The notes: a model not told the origin generated them from the sequence alone. A DNA stretch of 64,000 nucleotides from an uncultured Candidatus Nitrosopumilus sp. (GCA_951812655.1 OX638319.1:1527620-1591619), one strand, 5' to 3'. Positions 17,269 through 27,445 are shown, counted from the first letter of the stretch. Numbers and translations: made by a program.

Positions 17269-18870
17269 CTATTTTTCAGATGCTGCTTTGATGAACGAAG
17301 TGAAGGCTTCCTCAGGGAATCCTGGTCTGCTATTAAACTCAGGATGAAACTGGACTCCCAGGTAGAACTTATGACTAGGGATTTCAAGAATCTCCATTCG
17401 TTTGCCATCATCACTATCAGCAGAAAATATCAACCCATTTTTTTCAAATTGAGGAATGTATTCTTTGTTTATCTCATATCTATGTCGGTGACGTTTACTG
17501 ATGATTTCTTCACGGTAAATTTGCTGTGCGTGCGTATTCTCTTTGATCTTCACACTATTTGCACCCAATCTCAAAGAACCGCCCATGTCTAGAACTTGTT
17601 TTTGTTCAGGCAGTAGATCTACAATAGGGTTTTTTGCATTAGGTTTTATTTCAGTGGAATTGCCATCCTCAAGATTCAAAACACTTCTACCAAATGCAAT
17701 TGCTGCAAGTTGAAAACCAAAACAAATTCCCAAGTAAGGAATATTTTTTTCTCTAGCAAAATTTGCTGTTTGTATAATTCCTTCAGAACCTCTAATTCCA
17801 AATCCTCCTGGAACTAGAATTCCATCATAGTTTGAAAAAGTTTCATAGTTATCTATAGATTCAGAATCTATCCAGTGTATGTCGACAGATTTTCCCAATT
17901 GTGCTCCCGCATGTTTTAACGCATGATTGACGCTGACATAGCTGTCTGCAAGTGTGACATATTTTCCAACCATCGCAATCTTTACTTTTTGATCCTCATG
18001 ATTTATCATGTTTTGAGAAATTTTATTCCAAGCATCCCAATTAGCAGACGTGTTAACCATACCAACTTTTCCAAACTTTGTAAATATTGAATCCATGATT
18101 CCCTGATCATAAAGCATCTGAGGAATCTCAAAAATAGATTTAGCGTCATGGCAAGATAAAACATCCCTCGGAGTCACATTTGTAAACATGGCAATTTTCT
18201 TCTTTGTTTTATCCTCTAAAGGCAGGGTACACCTGACCGCCAAAAAATCGGGCTGAATTCCGATTCTCCTCAATTCCTGAACACTATGCTGGGTAGGCTT
18301 TGTCTTCTGCTCCCCTACGACATCCAGTGATGGAGCCAAAGTCACATGGACAAAAATTACACCTTGTGGACCTTCTTCCACTCTCATCTGTCTTAATGCC
18401 TCTAGAAATGGTAGTGATTCTATGTCGCCCACCGTTCCACCACATTCTACAATCAAAAAATCCAAATTTTCATTTTTTGCAATGTTCCTAATGCGGTTTT
18501 TAATCTCATCAGTAACATGTGGGATTATCTGAACGCATGCCCCCAAATACTCACCTTTCCTTTCAGCCTCAATTACAGAGGAATATACCTGAGCAGTGGT
18601 AATGTTATGGCTCTTTGGAATGTCTTGGTTTAGAAATCTCTCATAATTCCCAATATCCATATCACATTCACCCCCATCATCAGTGACAAAGACTTCACCG
18701 TGAGCTACAGGATTCATTGTTCCTGCATCATAGTTTAGATATGGATCAATTTTGATACACGAAACCCTTTGGTCAGACAATTGCAATAGTTTTGCTATAG
18801 AGGAACTTGTTACGCCTTTACCTAGACCAGACATCACACCTCCTGTGACAAAAATATACTTCGTCTGCAC
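17269..18870 (-). CDS. pyrG: CTP synthase
   Basis: A 533-residue enzyme that aminates UTP to CTP. The N-terminal synthetase domain shows [16 protein letters not shown] and the Mg/UTP region; the glutaminase domain shows [11 protein letters not shown], with the nucleophile Cys, and the QFHPEF His/Glu pair near the C-terminus. The nucleophile elbow is GICFGFQ where many have GICLGMQ. GTG start at 18870. Convergent with the NAD kinase gene, 20 bp apart. Confidence 0.97.
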   Translation of the reverse strand: MQTKYIFVTGGVMSGLGKGVTSSSIAKLLQLSDQRVSCIKIDPYLNYDAGTMNPVAHGEVFVTDDGGECDMDIGNYERFLNQDIPKSHNITTAQVYSSVIEAERKGEYLGACVQIIPHVTDEIKNRIRNIAKNENLDFLIVECGGTVGDIESLPFLEALRQMRVEEGPQGVIFVHVTLAPSLDVVGEQKTKPTQHSVQELRRIGIQPDFLAVRCTLPLEDKTKKKIAMFTNVTPRDVLSCHDAKSIFEIPQMLYDQGIMDSIFTKFGKVGMVNTSANWDAWNKISQNMINHEDQKVKIAMVGKYVTLADSYVSVNHALKHAGAQLGKSVDIHWIDSESIDNYETFSNYDGILVPGGFGIRGSEGIIQTANFAREKNIPYLGICFGFQLAAIAFGRSVLNLEDGNSTEIKPNAKNPIVDLLPEQKQVLDMGGSLRLGANSVKIKENTHAQQIYREEIISKRHRHRYEINKEYIPQFEKNGLIFSADSDDGKRMEILEIPSHKFYLGVQFHPEFNSRPGFPEEAFTSFIKAASEK

Positions 18871-19089
18871 ATTAATAAAATGAGCATCTAGTTTTTGTAT
18901 GTTTTGACGATCAAAATGAAAGGGATGAAAACAATTTACGCTTCAAAACAAAGTATTTGATACATTTTATACAAAATTCAGTTCCAGTAAAGAATTGAAT
19001 TTTTCAGTACAACTAACCATATGAAGGGATTTGTAGAGATACAGAATTCAAAATATTAAAAACATCATAATAAAACAGATTACCAAATA

Positions 19090-19290
19090 TCAGGATATCT
19101 CAAGGGCATCCAGATGGATATAAAATAATTTTTCATATGCTTTTACTCTTTGTGAAAGTCTAGCTTCTTTATTGATAGGATTACAATTAATGCATAAATT
19201 AGCATCACCAGATTCAATTTCGTCAATAAACTCAAAGAACGAGGTACAGTCTATTTTAGATTTTACGTCTACAACATTGTTAGATGCCAA
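19090..19290 (-). CDS. Small acidic Cys protein or gene remnant
   Basis: 66 residues from a TTG start. The frame stays open 9 codons further upstream to a TAG, adding a CPC motif, but no ATG exists. The C-terminal half has LCINCNP and a helical tail. The absence of a good start and the short length leave open a decayed gene. No family recognised. Confidence 0.38.
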   Translation of the reverse strand: MASNNVVDVKSKIDCTSFFEFIDEIESGDANLCINCNPINKEARLSQRVKAYEKLFYIHLDALEIS

Positions 19291-19506
19291 TATACATGGG
19301 CATAATTCAGCAGTCTAGATAAAGGCAATTAAAATCACAGATATTATGAAAAGAATTCAATATGAATTTAAAATCCGACAGAGCATACTTGCAAAGTTTT
19401 GAAAACACTTACTAGAATTACTGCAGATCTTCAGGCTGCAATCTTAATCATTATTTGTTATGCGAAATGCAGTGTTTTTTATACAAATATCACGTTGGGG
19501 GACCAC

Positions 19507-19547
19507 AGAATTTACACATTGTAGAATTTACACATTGTAGAATTTAC
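19507..19547. repeat. Direct repeat, 16-nt unit, 2.5 copies
   Basis: AGAATTTACACATTGT occurs twice head to tail (19507-19522, 19523-19538) followed by a partial third copy (AGAATTTAC, to 19547). It follows a TATA-like TTTTTATAC box at about 19474-19482, so it may be in a short transcript. Tandem duplication by slippage is the simplest origin. Confidence 0.75.
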
Positions 19548-19579
19548 GGCTATTCGATGTGGACAGTTCAATTCTGACG

Positions 19580-19786
19580 TCATTCCATCTCAACTTCCAT
19601 TACAGTCTGATTGTAGTAGTCAGAAAATTGTTCACCGGGTCTCTTACCTTTTTTCATTTCACTTTGGAGATTTTTGATAAAGCCCTCTGCTTTTTGTCGG
19701 GTTAAGAATATCCGAATTGTCCCATCTATGTAGCCATCATTTCCAAGGTATCCATCCACAACAACATAACAGACGTTTTTAGACAT
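19580..19786 (-). CDS. Hypothetical protein, coupled to a zinc-ribbon microprotein
   Basis: 68 residues from ATG 19786 (MSKNVCYVVVDGYLG). It reads as a small alpha/beta domain with a DGYxGNDGYIDGT turn and a helical RQKAEGFIKNLQSEMKKG stretch. The start codon overlaps the TAA of the upstream microprotein in a TAATG arrangement, a strong sign of translational coupling. Function unknown. Confidence 0.68.
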   Translation of the reverse strand: MSKNVCYVVVDGYLGNDGYIDGTIRIFLTRQKAEGFIKNLQSEMKKGKRPGEQFSDYYNQTVMEVEME

Positions 19787-19875
19787 TATTTCAAAGGATT
19801 TCCACACTTTCTACATTGCGGGGCATGATCACTGTTCTCACCATGACAGACAGGACATTCTTTGCCATTATTCAT
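19786..19875 (-). CDS. 29-residue zinc-ribbon microprotein
   Basis: ATG at 19875. The peptide is essentially a double-CxxC ribbon: ECPVCHGENSDHAPQCRKCG. Its TAA shares one base with the ATG of the next gene (TAATG), supporting expression as a coupled pair. Likely one zinc ion; partner binding to the downstream product is an inference. Confidence 0.7.
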   Translation of the reverse strand: MNNGKECPVCHGENSDHAPQCRKCGNPLK

Positions 19876-20368
19876 TTTAAACTACACAGAGTATTCAACT
19901 AGACGTATTTTACCATTGTTAGATAATGTTTTTAGATTTTTTCACATCTAAAAAATGAATAGATTTTCTACGGTATTTTAGTTATAATTTTTCACGCTTC
20001 GATGATGTTTTTTATTTTGAAACAACACATTGTTCAATACTTATTTTCATCGATTGTGAAAATTGTTTGTTGTAGATAACCATTAGTTTTTTTCAAACTG
20101 ATAAAGATACTTTAAATCTAATAATTGTAAGATGGAAATTTAGATGAATGTCTGTTTTTGATTTATCAAAAAAACAATATTCTTTACACATGTAAAAAAA
20201 ATATAAATTTTTCAAATAAATATTTGATTTGTCTTCAATCTATTTTTTATTCCACATTGCCTAAAATGGTATGAGAACATCTAGTTTGGCGGCCGTGTTT
20301 GAAATAAAATGTTCACAAAGGAAGAAATAAACACCTGACCGCCTTACTAAGACGCTTTCGGGGATCGA
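19876..20368. other. AT-rich gap with conserved 32-nt element
   Basis: A 490-bp gap on the 3' side of trpA. It contains copy 2 of the AT-rich intergenic element (20168-20199, see 3492-3523) and an imperfect GGCGG/CCGCC inverted pair near 20288 and 20338. I see no credible ORF and no RNA gene signature. Confidence 0.5.
20168..20199. repeat. Intergenic AT-rich element, copy 2
   Basis: Matches 3492-3523 at 29 of 32 positions in the same orientation; its core TTTACACATGTAAA is nearly palindromic, like the TTACACGTGTAA palindrome at 42246-42257. Confidence 0.4.
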
Positions 20369-21169
20369 CTAAAGCCTTGTCGGTTTTTTGAGACGTTTTG
20401 TAAAGGATGTAATTTTTCGTTCTATCTGATCATAGGATGTTTTTTCAATCAATTTCAAATATGCACTTCCCACTATTACTGAATCTGCACCAGCCTTGAC
20501 ATATTTTTTAACGTCATCGGGAGTAGAGACGCCAAATCCAACCCCCACAGGAATTTTTCCTCCTGTTTGCCCTTTAACTTCCTTGATTGCTTTTAGCGTG
20601 TAATTTTTGATTTCGGTTTTGACCCCAGTCGTTCCAAAGACCGCTACGAGATACAGGAAACCAGATGAAACTTTTGCAATTTTCCTAATCCTAGTTTTGG
20701 TAGTGTTTGGAGAAATCAGGAAAACAGTATCGGTCTTGTCTTTAGATGCCTCAACGTATTCTTTAGATTCTTCTATAGACATGTCAGGCAGAATAAACCC
20801 GTCTATCCCAACTTTTTTGGCATCAGAAATGAATTTATCGTATCCCCTACCATACAAAATATTGGTATAAGTCATCAGAATTATCGGGATACTGGTTTCT
20901 TTTCTGATTTTTTCAACAAGATTAAAAAAACTGTCAATTTTGGTTCCTTTCTCAAGTGAAACGGTACTCGCATTTTGGATCACAGGACCGTCAGCCAATG
21001 GATCTGAAAATGGAAATCCTAATTCGATAATATCAACGCCCCCTTTAATCAACCCCCTAACAGCTGCCAAAGTTGATTTGTCATTTGGAAATCCTGCCAT
21101 GATATACGCAATCAGTGCTTTTTCATTTTTTGCTTCTAATTCTGCAAATTTTTCCTTTATTCTCGACAT
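20369..21169 (-). CDS. trpA: Tryptophan synthase alpha subunit
   Basis: A 266-residue TIM barrel that cleaves indole-3-glycerol phosphate to indole. The ELGFPFSDPLADGPVIQ segment carries both catalytic acids, and the phosphate loop PVGVGFGVSTPDDV is present. It is separated from trpB by the oppositely oriented cupredoxin gene, so it must have its own promoter. ATG start; length normal. Confidence 0.96.
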   Translation of the reverse strand: MSRIKEKFAELEAKNEKALIAYIMAGFPNDKSTLAAVRGLIKGGVDIIELGFPFSDPLADGPVIQNASTVSLEKGTKIDSFFNLVEKIRKETSIPIILMTYTNILYGRGYDKFISDAKKVGIDGFILPDMSIEESKEYVEASKDKTDTVFLISPNTTKTRIRKIAKVSSGFLYLVAVFGTTGVKTEIKNYTLKAIKEVKGQTGGKIPVGVGFGVSTPDDVKKYVKAGADSVIVGSAYLKLIEKTSYDQIERKITSFTKRLKKPTRL

Positions 21170-21296
21170 TTGCTAACTATGTGACGATGCATTGCCTATT
21201 CAATAAAAACTGTCTTAGATTGGACATATTCAAAGAAAAATTATTTTCAGAATTAGTGAACTTAAATATTTTTGAAATTTACAAGAGTGATAAGTC

Positions 21297-21347
21297 ACAT
21301 TGTACATGTGAGAGCAAATTTGAAAATAGGAGTCACTCCACATGCTC
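21297..21347. promoter_or_regulatory. Palindromic region upstream of the cupredoxin gene
   Basis: TCACATTGTACATGTGA (21297-21313) has matching 5-nt ends (TCACA/TGTGA), and GAGAGCA/TGCTCTC forms a second 7-nt inverted pair ending about 21347. Both lie between divergent trpA and the cupredoxin TATA-like box (TTTTTTATAA, about 21356-21365), where an operator would be expected. Confidence 0.45.
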
Positions 21348-21387
21348 TCAAAAAGTTTTTTATAATTACCCAAGATACATGATTTTA

Positions 21388-22302
21388 ATGAAAATAACGA
21401 CACATATGATGACGTTATCTATTCTTTCAGTAGCTGTAATTGGTCTAATGACCATGACACCAGCTGCTTTTGCAGATCATTCAGAAGTCACAATCGATGC
21501 GGCAGCAGGTTCTGGTGCCCCAGGTTGTGAGGAGACAGCAGACGGATGCTACATTCCAAGCACCGCCACGGTGGACGTGGGCGGAGTCGTGATAATGACA
21601 AACACGGACAGCGCGGCCCACACGTACACATCCGGAACGCCTGAAGGCGGGCCAGACGGCGTGTTTGACACGAGCCTCTTGATGGTCAACAATTCCTTTG
21701 AGTGGAATCCGACGACCGTAGGCGAGTATCCGTATTTCTGCATGGTTCATCCTTGGATGCAGGGAGTGATCATAGTACAGGAAGTAGGAGCTGAAGAGGC
21801 AAAAACAGACATGCACGATGATGACGACATGCATTCAGATGACGACGATGCCATGATGCATTCAGACGACGACGATGCAAAAATGGATGTTCATGAAGAA
21901 GAAATCTACGTTACACTCGACCATGACATTTCGGGCGGAACTGTAACAGAAATGGAAATCGACATGGATTCCACATCCTTGATTGTTAAAATCGACTCTG
22001 ATGATGCAGGTTCAATTACAATCACACTTCCAAGAGATGTAATTGATGCAACAATTAACAACGAAGATGATGACTTGTTTGTTATTGTTGACGGTGAGGA
22101 GGTAGACTTTGATGAAACAACAACATCAACGGATAGAACCTTGACCATTGCATTTCCAGCAGGAACTGAAGAAATAGAGATAATTGGTACATTTGTAGTT
22201 CCAGAATTTGGTACAATAGCTGTAATGATATTGGCAGTTGCAATAATTTCAATAGTTGCAATCTCTGCAAAATCAAGACTCAGCATCATGCCAAGACTGT
22301 AA
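21388..22302 (+). CDS. Membrane-anchored cupredoxin (plastocyanin-like) with PEFG-type C-terminus
   Basis: 304 residues from ATG 21388 (an ATG at 21379 is also possible; the long upstream frame is noncoding). Signal peptide 1-29. The type 1 copper site is visible: H78 and C118-x2-H121-x2-M124 (FCMVHPWM). C47 and C54 may form a disulfide. A very acidic linker with repeated HSDDDDA blocks (about 140-170) joins a beta domain to a C-terminal VPEFG motif, TM helix and basic tail, the archaeal PEFG-type sorting signal. Likely an outward-facing electron carrier. It lies between trpA and trpB on the opposite strand. Confidence 0.92.
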   Translation: MKITTHMMTLSILSVAVIGLMTMTPAAFADHSEVTIDAAAGSGAPGCEETADGCYIPSTATVDVGGVVIMTNTDSAAHTYTSGTPEGGPDGVFDTSLLMVNNSFEWNPTTVGEYPYFCMVHPWMQGVIIVQEVGAEEAKTDMHDDDDMHSDDDDAMMHSDDDDAKMDVHEEEIYVTLDHDISGGTVTEMEIDMDSTSLIVKIDSDDAGSITITLPRDVIDATINNEDDDLFVIVDGEEVDFDETTTSTDRTLTIAFPAGTEEIEIIGTFVVPEFGTIAVMILAVAIISIVAISAKSRLSIMPRL

Positions 22303-22477
22303 CACAAACACTTTTTTTATTTTATCAGTATACAAATAACGAATAATGTTGCAACATTTTAAAAATGATTATTAATTAAAAAATATCAAATCAAACAATA
22401 CACGTTTAGATTAAGAATTATTTTCTACATCTCACCCACGCCACAGATGAAGTTCGATGTCAAACAAAAAACAGTCT

Positions 22478-23665
22478 TTACTGAGTATTTTTGCTCAAGT
22501 AATTTTGAACCTCTTCAACATCCTTATCCCCTCTGCCAGACAGTGTAACCACTATTGATTCAGATGGTTTTGATTTTTTTGCTACTTTAATTGCCTCAGC
22601 AATTGCATGTGCAGATTCTAATGCGGGAATTATTCCCTCAGTTCGTGTAAGCATCAAAAATGCATCGATGACTTCAACGTCAGTAGCTGAATGGTATTTA
22701 ACACGTTTTGTGTCCTTGTAATACGAATGCTCAGGACCAACTCCAGGATAATCCAAACCTGCAGAGATACTGTGCGTTTCAGTTACCTGTCCCTCTTTGT
22801 CTTGAAGTAGATACGTCATCATTCCATGCAGCACGCCTTTACTTCCAGCCGACAATGTAGCAGAATGGTATTTCGATTTTAGTCCTTGACCTGCAGCTTC
22901 AACTCCGATGATTTCAGCACTAGTGTCAACAAGAGGATAAAAAGTGCCGATTGCATTCGAACCTCCCCCCACACAGGCAATGACGCTGTCAGGAGATTTG
23001 TTGTTAATTTTTTTCATCTGAGATTTGATCTCTTTGCCAATCACACTTTGAAAATCCCTTACCATTACAGGATATGGATGAGGACCGACAGCTGAGCCCA
23101 GAAGATAGTAAGTAGACTCTACGTTTGTAATCCAATCACGAATTGCATCATTAATCGCATCCTTCAGGGTCTTTGATCCAGATTTAACTGGATGGACTTT
23201 GCATCCCAGCATGTTCATCCTAAATACATTTAGCTTTTGACGAATTGTATCCTTGTATCCCATGTACACTTCGGCTTTCATTCCCAATGCTGCACAGGCC
23301 ATGGCAGTTGCAACCCCATGCTGTCCTGCACCAGTCTCAGCAATGATTCTTTTTTTATTCATTCTTTTTGCAAGAATTGCCTGACCCAGAGTATTGTTAA
23401 TTTTATGAGCTCCGCCATGTAACAAATCTTCTCGTTTAAGATAGATTTTTCCACATCCTATTTTGTCAGAGAGATTCTTTGCATAGTATAACGGAGTAGG
23501 CCTGCCAGCATACACCTTGAGATAATAGTCTAATTCCGTTTTGAATTTTCTGTCATTTTTAAATTTAAGATAGTTCTCCTCGAGTTCCTCAATTGCAGGA
23601 ACAAGCGTTTCTGGAATATACTTTCCACCAAATTCTCCAAATCGTCCATCTTTAGGATATTTCAA
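22478..23665 (-). CDS. trpB: Tryptophan synthase beta subunit
   Basis: A 395-residue PLP enzyme that joins indole and serine. The PLP lysine is in [12 protein letters not shown], and the phosphate-binding loop VGGGSNAIG and the AETGAGQHG segment are present. It is the TrpB1 type that works with TrpA. Its start overlaps the trpC stop by 4 nt. It is the last gene of the trpEGDCB run; a 175-bp gap then separates it from the convergent cupredoxin gene. Confidence 0.97.
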   Translation of the reverse strand: MKYPKDGRFGEFGGKYIPETLVPAIEELEENYLKFKNDRKFKTELDYYLKVYAGRPTPLYYAKNLSDKIGCGKIYLKREDLLHGGAHKINNTLGQAILAKRMNKKRIIAETGAGQHGVATAMACAALGMKAEVYMGYKDTIRQKLNVFRMNMLGCKVHPVKSGSKTLKDAINDAIRDWITNVESTYYLLGSAVGPHPYPVMVRDFQSVIGKEIKSQMKKINNKSPDSVIACVGGGSNAIGTFYPLVDTSAEIIGVEAAGQGLKSKYHSATLSAGSKGVLHGMMTYLLQDKEGQVTETHSISAGLDYPGVGPEHSYYKDTKRVKYHSATDVEVIDAFLMLTRTEGIIPALESAHAIAEAIKVAKKSKPSESIVVTLSGRGDKDVEEVQNYLSKNTQ

Positions 23666-24438
23666 TATGCATTCACCAACTTTTTTACTTGTTCTTCAAT
23701 GTTGTCACTTTTCATGATACTTGAACCTATTAGAAATGCATCAGCGCCGCACTTTTTTAAATATTGAATGTCTTCGGATGTATTGATTCCGCTTTCAGAC
23801 AGGATGATCCTTGACTTTTCATATCCATCTAGAACCAATTCAGTAGTCTTAAGATCAATTTCCAACGTGTCAAGGTTTCTGTTGTTGATTCCTATGATGT
23901 CAGCTTCGGTTTTTAATGCATTTTGAAATTCCGCCCTTGTATGCACTTCCAATAAAACATCCAAACCCTGCCTGTGTCCATAGTCGATAAATTCATCAAT
24001 TTCTTTGAGATATTTTTGATCAAAAAGAGACTGAATCACCAGCATGTAATCTGCCCCAATTTTTTTTGCAGCATCAATCTGGACTTTGTCAATCATGATA
24101 TCTTTCATCAACAATGGCACGTCCACTGCCTGCCTGACTTTCATGAAATACTCTGGTGAGCCATGAAACAAGTGTGGCTGTGTCAGTACTGAAAGTGCCC
24201 TAGAGCCCCCAGCAATCATCTGTTTAGCAATGCTTGCAGGATCAGTCAGAGTCCGGATTTTTCCCAATGACGGCGATGCAAACTTTACTTCTGTTAGAAG
24301 GGTCGCATGTTTGTTGATCTTGATGATTTCTACAAAATCCTCATTAGACTTTTGTAGATCAACATCTACCTCATACACGCCATCATCAATTGCCATTTGG
24401 GAGTTGTTTACCAGTTTTCTTAAAATGTTTTCAGCCAT
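23662..24438 (-). CDS. trpC: Indole-3-glycerol-phosphate synthase
   Basis: A 258-residue monofunctional TIM barrel closing the indole ring. [13 protein letters not shown] carries the catalytic Lys near the first strand, and [15 protein letters not shown] and [13 protein letters not shown] are standard. There is no fused phosphoribosylanthranilate isomerase (TrpF). Overlaps trpD by 8 nt and trpB by 4 nt. Confidence 0.95.
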   Translation of the reverse strand: MAENILRKLVNNSQMAIDDGVYEVDVDLQKSNEDFVEIIKINKHATLLTEVKFASPSLGKIRTLTDPASIAKQMIAGGSRALSVLTQPHLFHGSPEYFMKVRQAVDVPLLMKDIMIDKVQIDAAKKIGADYMLVIQSLFDQKYLKEIDEFIDYGHRQGLDVLLEVHTRAEFQNALKTEADIIGINNRNLDTLEIDLKTTELVLDGYEKSRIILSESGINTSEDIQYLKKCGADAFLIGSSIMKSDNIEEQVKKLVNAY

Positions 24439-25477
24439 CAGTTATTTTCCTCAGCTTTGAAATATCTCCAGTATGATTGACAAATTTCTCCAACAACTTC
24501 ATTGCCTTGCCATCTTTAATTGTATTTAGTGCAATCTCCACGCCTTCTTCAAAATTATCTACAATATTTGCTACAATGAGCCCTCCAGCTGCATTTAATG
24601 CAGCGGTTTCAATCATTGCCTGATTTGCAGTATTGTTCAGCACTCCTACAAATGATCGGATTGCTTCTTCTTTTGATTCAATTTGTATATCCGCAAGTTT
24701 TGATTTGTGCAATCCTACAACTTCAGGATCTATTGTATTCCTTAGCAGGGCATCTTTTCTTAAAATACAAACCCTATTGGCTGCGCTAGTGGAAAACTCA
24801 TCCATTCCATCATCAGAACGAACGGTCATGACATTTTCAGATCCTTTTCTTTTTAGAATTTCAGGCAGCCTATCAAGATATTCTGCAGAGAATACTCCCA
24901 CCAGCTGATTTTTTACTCCAGCTGGATTTGACAGCGGGCCTAGCAGATTAAATGCAGTCCTTTTACCCAACTGTTTTCTTGCAGGTGAGACATGCTTCAT
25001 AGCAGGATGAAATTTTTGTGCAAACATGAAGCAAATGTTATTTTTTTCTAAAATATCAGCAATTTGTGCTGGTTCTTTGTTCAAATCATAGCCAAAATAT
25101 TCAAAAATATCTGCACTTCCAGAGATTCCAGAACTTGAACGATTTCCGTGCTTTGCAACGATTCCACCAGCTGCTGCCACAACAAATGATGCAGTGGTAG
25201 ACACGTTGAAAGTCTGAAGTTTATCCCCACCCGTACCGCACATATCAATTACTGTTCCTCGAATTCTAGGCTCAACTTTAACGGCAAATTCCTGCATTTT
25301 GTCAAGCATTCCAAGTAATTCATCATCGGTTTCACCCTTTTGCGCAAGAAATGACAAAAAATTAGCGATTTGTGTATTTTCAGTTTTTCCAGACAATACA
25401 TCGGTCATAATCGAGTTCATTTCTTCATAAGTAAGATCTGTCTTTTCTTGTAGTTTGAGAATAAAATCGGCAATCAT
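24431..25477 (-). CDS. trpD: Anthranilate phosphoribosyltransferase
   Basis: A 348-residue enzyme moving phosphoribose from PRPP to anthranilate. The PRPP site CGTGGDKLQTFNVST and the KHGNRSSSG and RKQLGKRTAFNLLGPLSNP segments are family hallmarks. Overlaps trpG by 4 nt, indicating translational coupling. Confidence 0.96.
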   Translation of the reverse strand: MIADFILKLQEKTDLTYEEMNSIMTDVLSGKTENTQIANFLSFLAQKGETDDELLGMLDKMQEFAVKVEPRIRGTVIDMCGTGGDKLQTFNVSTTASFVVAAAGGIVAKHGNRSSSGISGSADIFEYFGYDLNKEPAQIADILEKNNICFMFAQKFHPAMKHVSPARKQLGKRTAFNLLGPLSNPAGVKNQLVGVFSAEYLDRLPEILKRKGSENVMTVRSDDGMDEFSTSAANRVCILRKDALLRNTIDPEVVGLHKSKLADIQIESKEEAIRSFVGVLNNTANQAMIETAALNAAGGLIVANIVDNFEEGVEIALNTIKDGKAMKLLEKFVNHTGDISKLRKITDG

Positions 25478-26064
25478 TTTTCTTTAACCTGTCTTATGAA
25501 GTTTGCAAGAATTTTTTTTCCATCCTCTGTCATGATTGATTCAGGATGAAACTGTACACCTTCAATTAGATACTCTTTATGCTTTATTGCCATAATCTCA
25601 CCATCATCTGCTGCGGTTGCGAGAACTTGTAACACGTCTGGAATCACTGTTTTGTCTCCAACTAAACTATGATACCTTGTTGCCCTAAACGGATTTTTGA
25701 CATCTTTGAACAATGCTGAACTGGAATGATCTACAGGGCTTGTCTTGCCATGTCTTACACATCCGGCATTTGTGACCTTGCCACCAAATGCGTGAATGAT
25801 TCCCTGATGTCCCAAGCAGACCCCCAAAATAGGAGTGCTTCTACCCATATCTTTGATTACGTTGCTGCATACTCCAAAATATTTTTCTTCTTCTGGGGTT
25901 CCAGGACCAGGTGAGATTATTATTGCATCATAATTGTTTTTCTTAATTTCATCCATCGTGATCTTGTCGTTTCTAATTACATCGCAGTCGACTCCAAGTT
26001 CTCCGAGATACTGTGCAATGTTATACACAAATGAATCGTAATTGTCAATGATTAAAAATTTCAT
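25474..26064 (-). CDS. trpG: Anthranilate synthase glutaminase subunit
   Basis: A 196-residue class I amidotransferase. The nucleophile elbow GVCLGHQG and the QFHPES His/Glu pair are present, and IDNYDSFVYNIAQ is the typical N-terminus. It delivers ammonia to TrpE. Overlaps trpE by 4 nt. A para-aminobenzoate role (PabA) is possible in principle but the operon argues for tryptophan. Confidence 0.95.
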   Translation of the reverse strand: MKFLIIDNYDSFVYNIAQYLGELGVDCDVIRNDKITMDEIKKNNYDAIIISPGPGTPEEEKYFGVCSNVIKDMGRSTPILGVCLGHQGIIHAFGGKVTNAGCVRHGKTSPVDHSSSALFKDVKNPFRATRYHSLVGDKTVIPDVLQVLATAADDGEIMAIKHKEYLIEGVQFHPESIMTEDGKKILANFIRQVKEK

Positions 26065-27410
26065 TTAGAAGCCTCTTTCAATGCCTGAAGCATTGCCCCT
26101 GCCTTATGCTCCGTCTCTTTAAACTCATTTTCTGCGACAGAGTCAGATACTATTCCCGCACCAGATTGTACAAACCCCGTATCACCATCTATGAAAATAC
26201 TTCTGATTGCAATTGCAAAGTCACAACATCCATTATATGAAAAGTAGCCCACTGCACCAGCATATGGACCACGGGCTTCAGTCTCCAATTCATCGATTAT
26301 TTCCATAGATCTAACCTTTGGAGCCCCAGATACTGTTCCCGCAGGAAATACAGCCTGAAATGCATCAAACATGTCATTTTCAGGCGCCAGATTTCCAACC
26401 ACGTGACTGACTATATGTTGGACGTGACTGAATCGTTTAATCTGCATCAGAGATTCAGGATGCACTGTACCATACTTGCAAACTCTTCCAATATCATTTC
26501 TACCCAAATCTACCAGCATTGTATGTTCTGCCAATTCTTTTTCGTCATGAATAAGTTCTTCAGACAACTGCTTGTTTTTTGCTTCATCGGCAGTGATCTT
26601 TCTAGTCCCAGCTATTGGAAAAGTTTCTACCTTGTCCCCGGTAATCCTAACCAACATTTCGGGTGACGCTCCAATGATTATTTTTTTATCTTGTTTGAGA
26701 TGATACATGTATGGCGACGGATTCAATTCACGCAGAGTCTTGTACAACGTCAAATTATCCCCACTCACATCAAATGCAAACTTTCTAGACAGTACGGATT
26801 GAAATATATCCCCGTCATGAATGTATTCTTTAGCATTGTTTACAATCTCTGAGAATTCTTCTTTATTCATATTAGGTGTCACTTCACTTGAGTGAAAATC
26901 TTCAAAGGCATCCTCGGTGATTTTTAATTCTTCAAATCTATTCTCATCATGATAGAAATAAAACAATTTCTTGTGTATGTTGTCATACAATATTCCATCA
27001 TCATAGATTCCAAACTCCATCAGAGGCTGTGGCGAATTATGTGAATCCTTAATGTTCTCAATCAATCGGATCGCATCATAATTTACCACTCCCACCGCAC
27101 CTCCCAAGTACCGATATCTTTGATCATTTGATGTTCCCAATAGTTTTTTTAATTCTGAAAAGGGATCTGCAGTTCGTATGACTTTCGTCTTTTCATTTTC
27201 AGTTACTTCCACCTTATCAGAATATCCTTTGAGAATTATTTTTGGATCGAATCCCATCACAGATGTTTCAGCTAGAACCTCTGGACCAGTCAAAGATTCA
27301 AACAGAAATGAGTGAGAGTAGTTTCTTGAAATTTTATTATATATTTGAAATTGATTTTCGGATAAGTCTAATTGTATGACCTTTGCCTGAGAGTTTCCAA
27401 AGACGTCCAC
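26061..27410 (-). CDS. trpE: Anthranilate synthase component I
   Basis: A 449-residue chorismate-using enzyme, first gene of trpEGDCB. The C-terminal catalytic part shows PFPIAGTRK-type FPIAGTRKITADE, LVDLGRNDIGRV, and FPAGTVSGAPKVRSMEII. The start is GTG at 27410; the ATG 4 nt upstream is out of frame. A TATA-like TTTAAATAA on the minus strand about 27 nt before the start fits leaderless transcription. No leader peptide or attenuator is visible. Confidence 0.95.
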   Translation of the reverse strand: MDVFGNSQAKVIQLDLSENQFQIYNKISRNYSHSFLFESLTGPEVLAETSVMGFDPKIILKGYSDKVEVTENEKTKVIRTADPFSELKKLLGTSNDQRYRYLGGAVGVVNYDAIRLIENIKDSHNSPQPLMEFGIYDDGILYDNIHKKLFYFYHDENRFEELKITEDAFEDFHSSEVTPNMNKEEFSEIVNNAKEYIHDGDIFQSVLSRKFAFDVSGDNLTLYKTLRELNPSPYMYHLKQDKKIIIGASPEMLVRITGDKVETFPIAGTRKITADEAKNKQLSEELIHDEKELAEHTMLVDLGRNDIGRVCKYGTVHPESLMQIKRFSHVQHIVSHVVGNLAPENDMFDAFQAVFPAGTVSGAPKVRSMEIIDELETEARGPYAGAVGYFSYNGCCDFAIAIRSIFIDGDTGFVQSGAGIVSDSVAENEFKETEHKAGAMLQALKEASK

Positions 27411-27436
27411 CCATAAACAAACTTCAACCCGTTTAT

Positions 27437-27445
27437 TATTTAAAT
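27437..27445 (-). promoter_or_regulatory. TATA-like box of the trpEGDCB operon
   Basis: TTTAAATAA read on the minus strand, about 27 nt ahead of the trpE GTG. This is the distance expected for archaeal TBP/TFB promoters with leaderless mRNA. Confidence 0.55.

Noticed and set aside
21115-21387. Upstream extension of the cupredoxin
   Set aside because: It reads through the promoter and palindromes; the signal peptide begins at 21388 (or 21379).
21838-21880. HSDDDDA repeats in the cupredoxin linker considered as a mobile or phase-variable repeat
   Set aside because: Only two or three imperfect copies with different codons; more likely a plain acidic linker.
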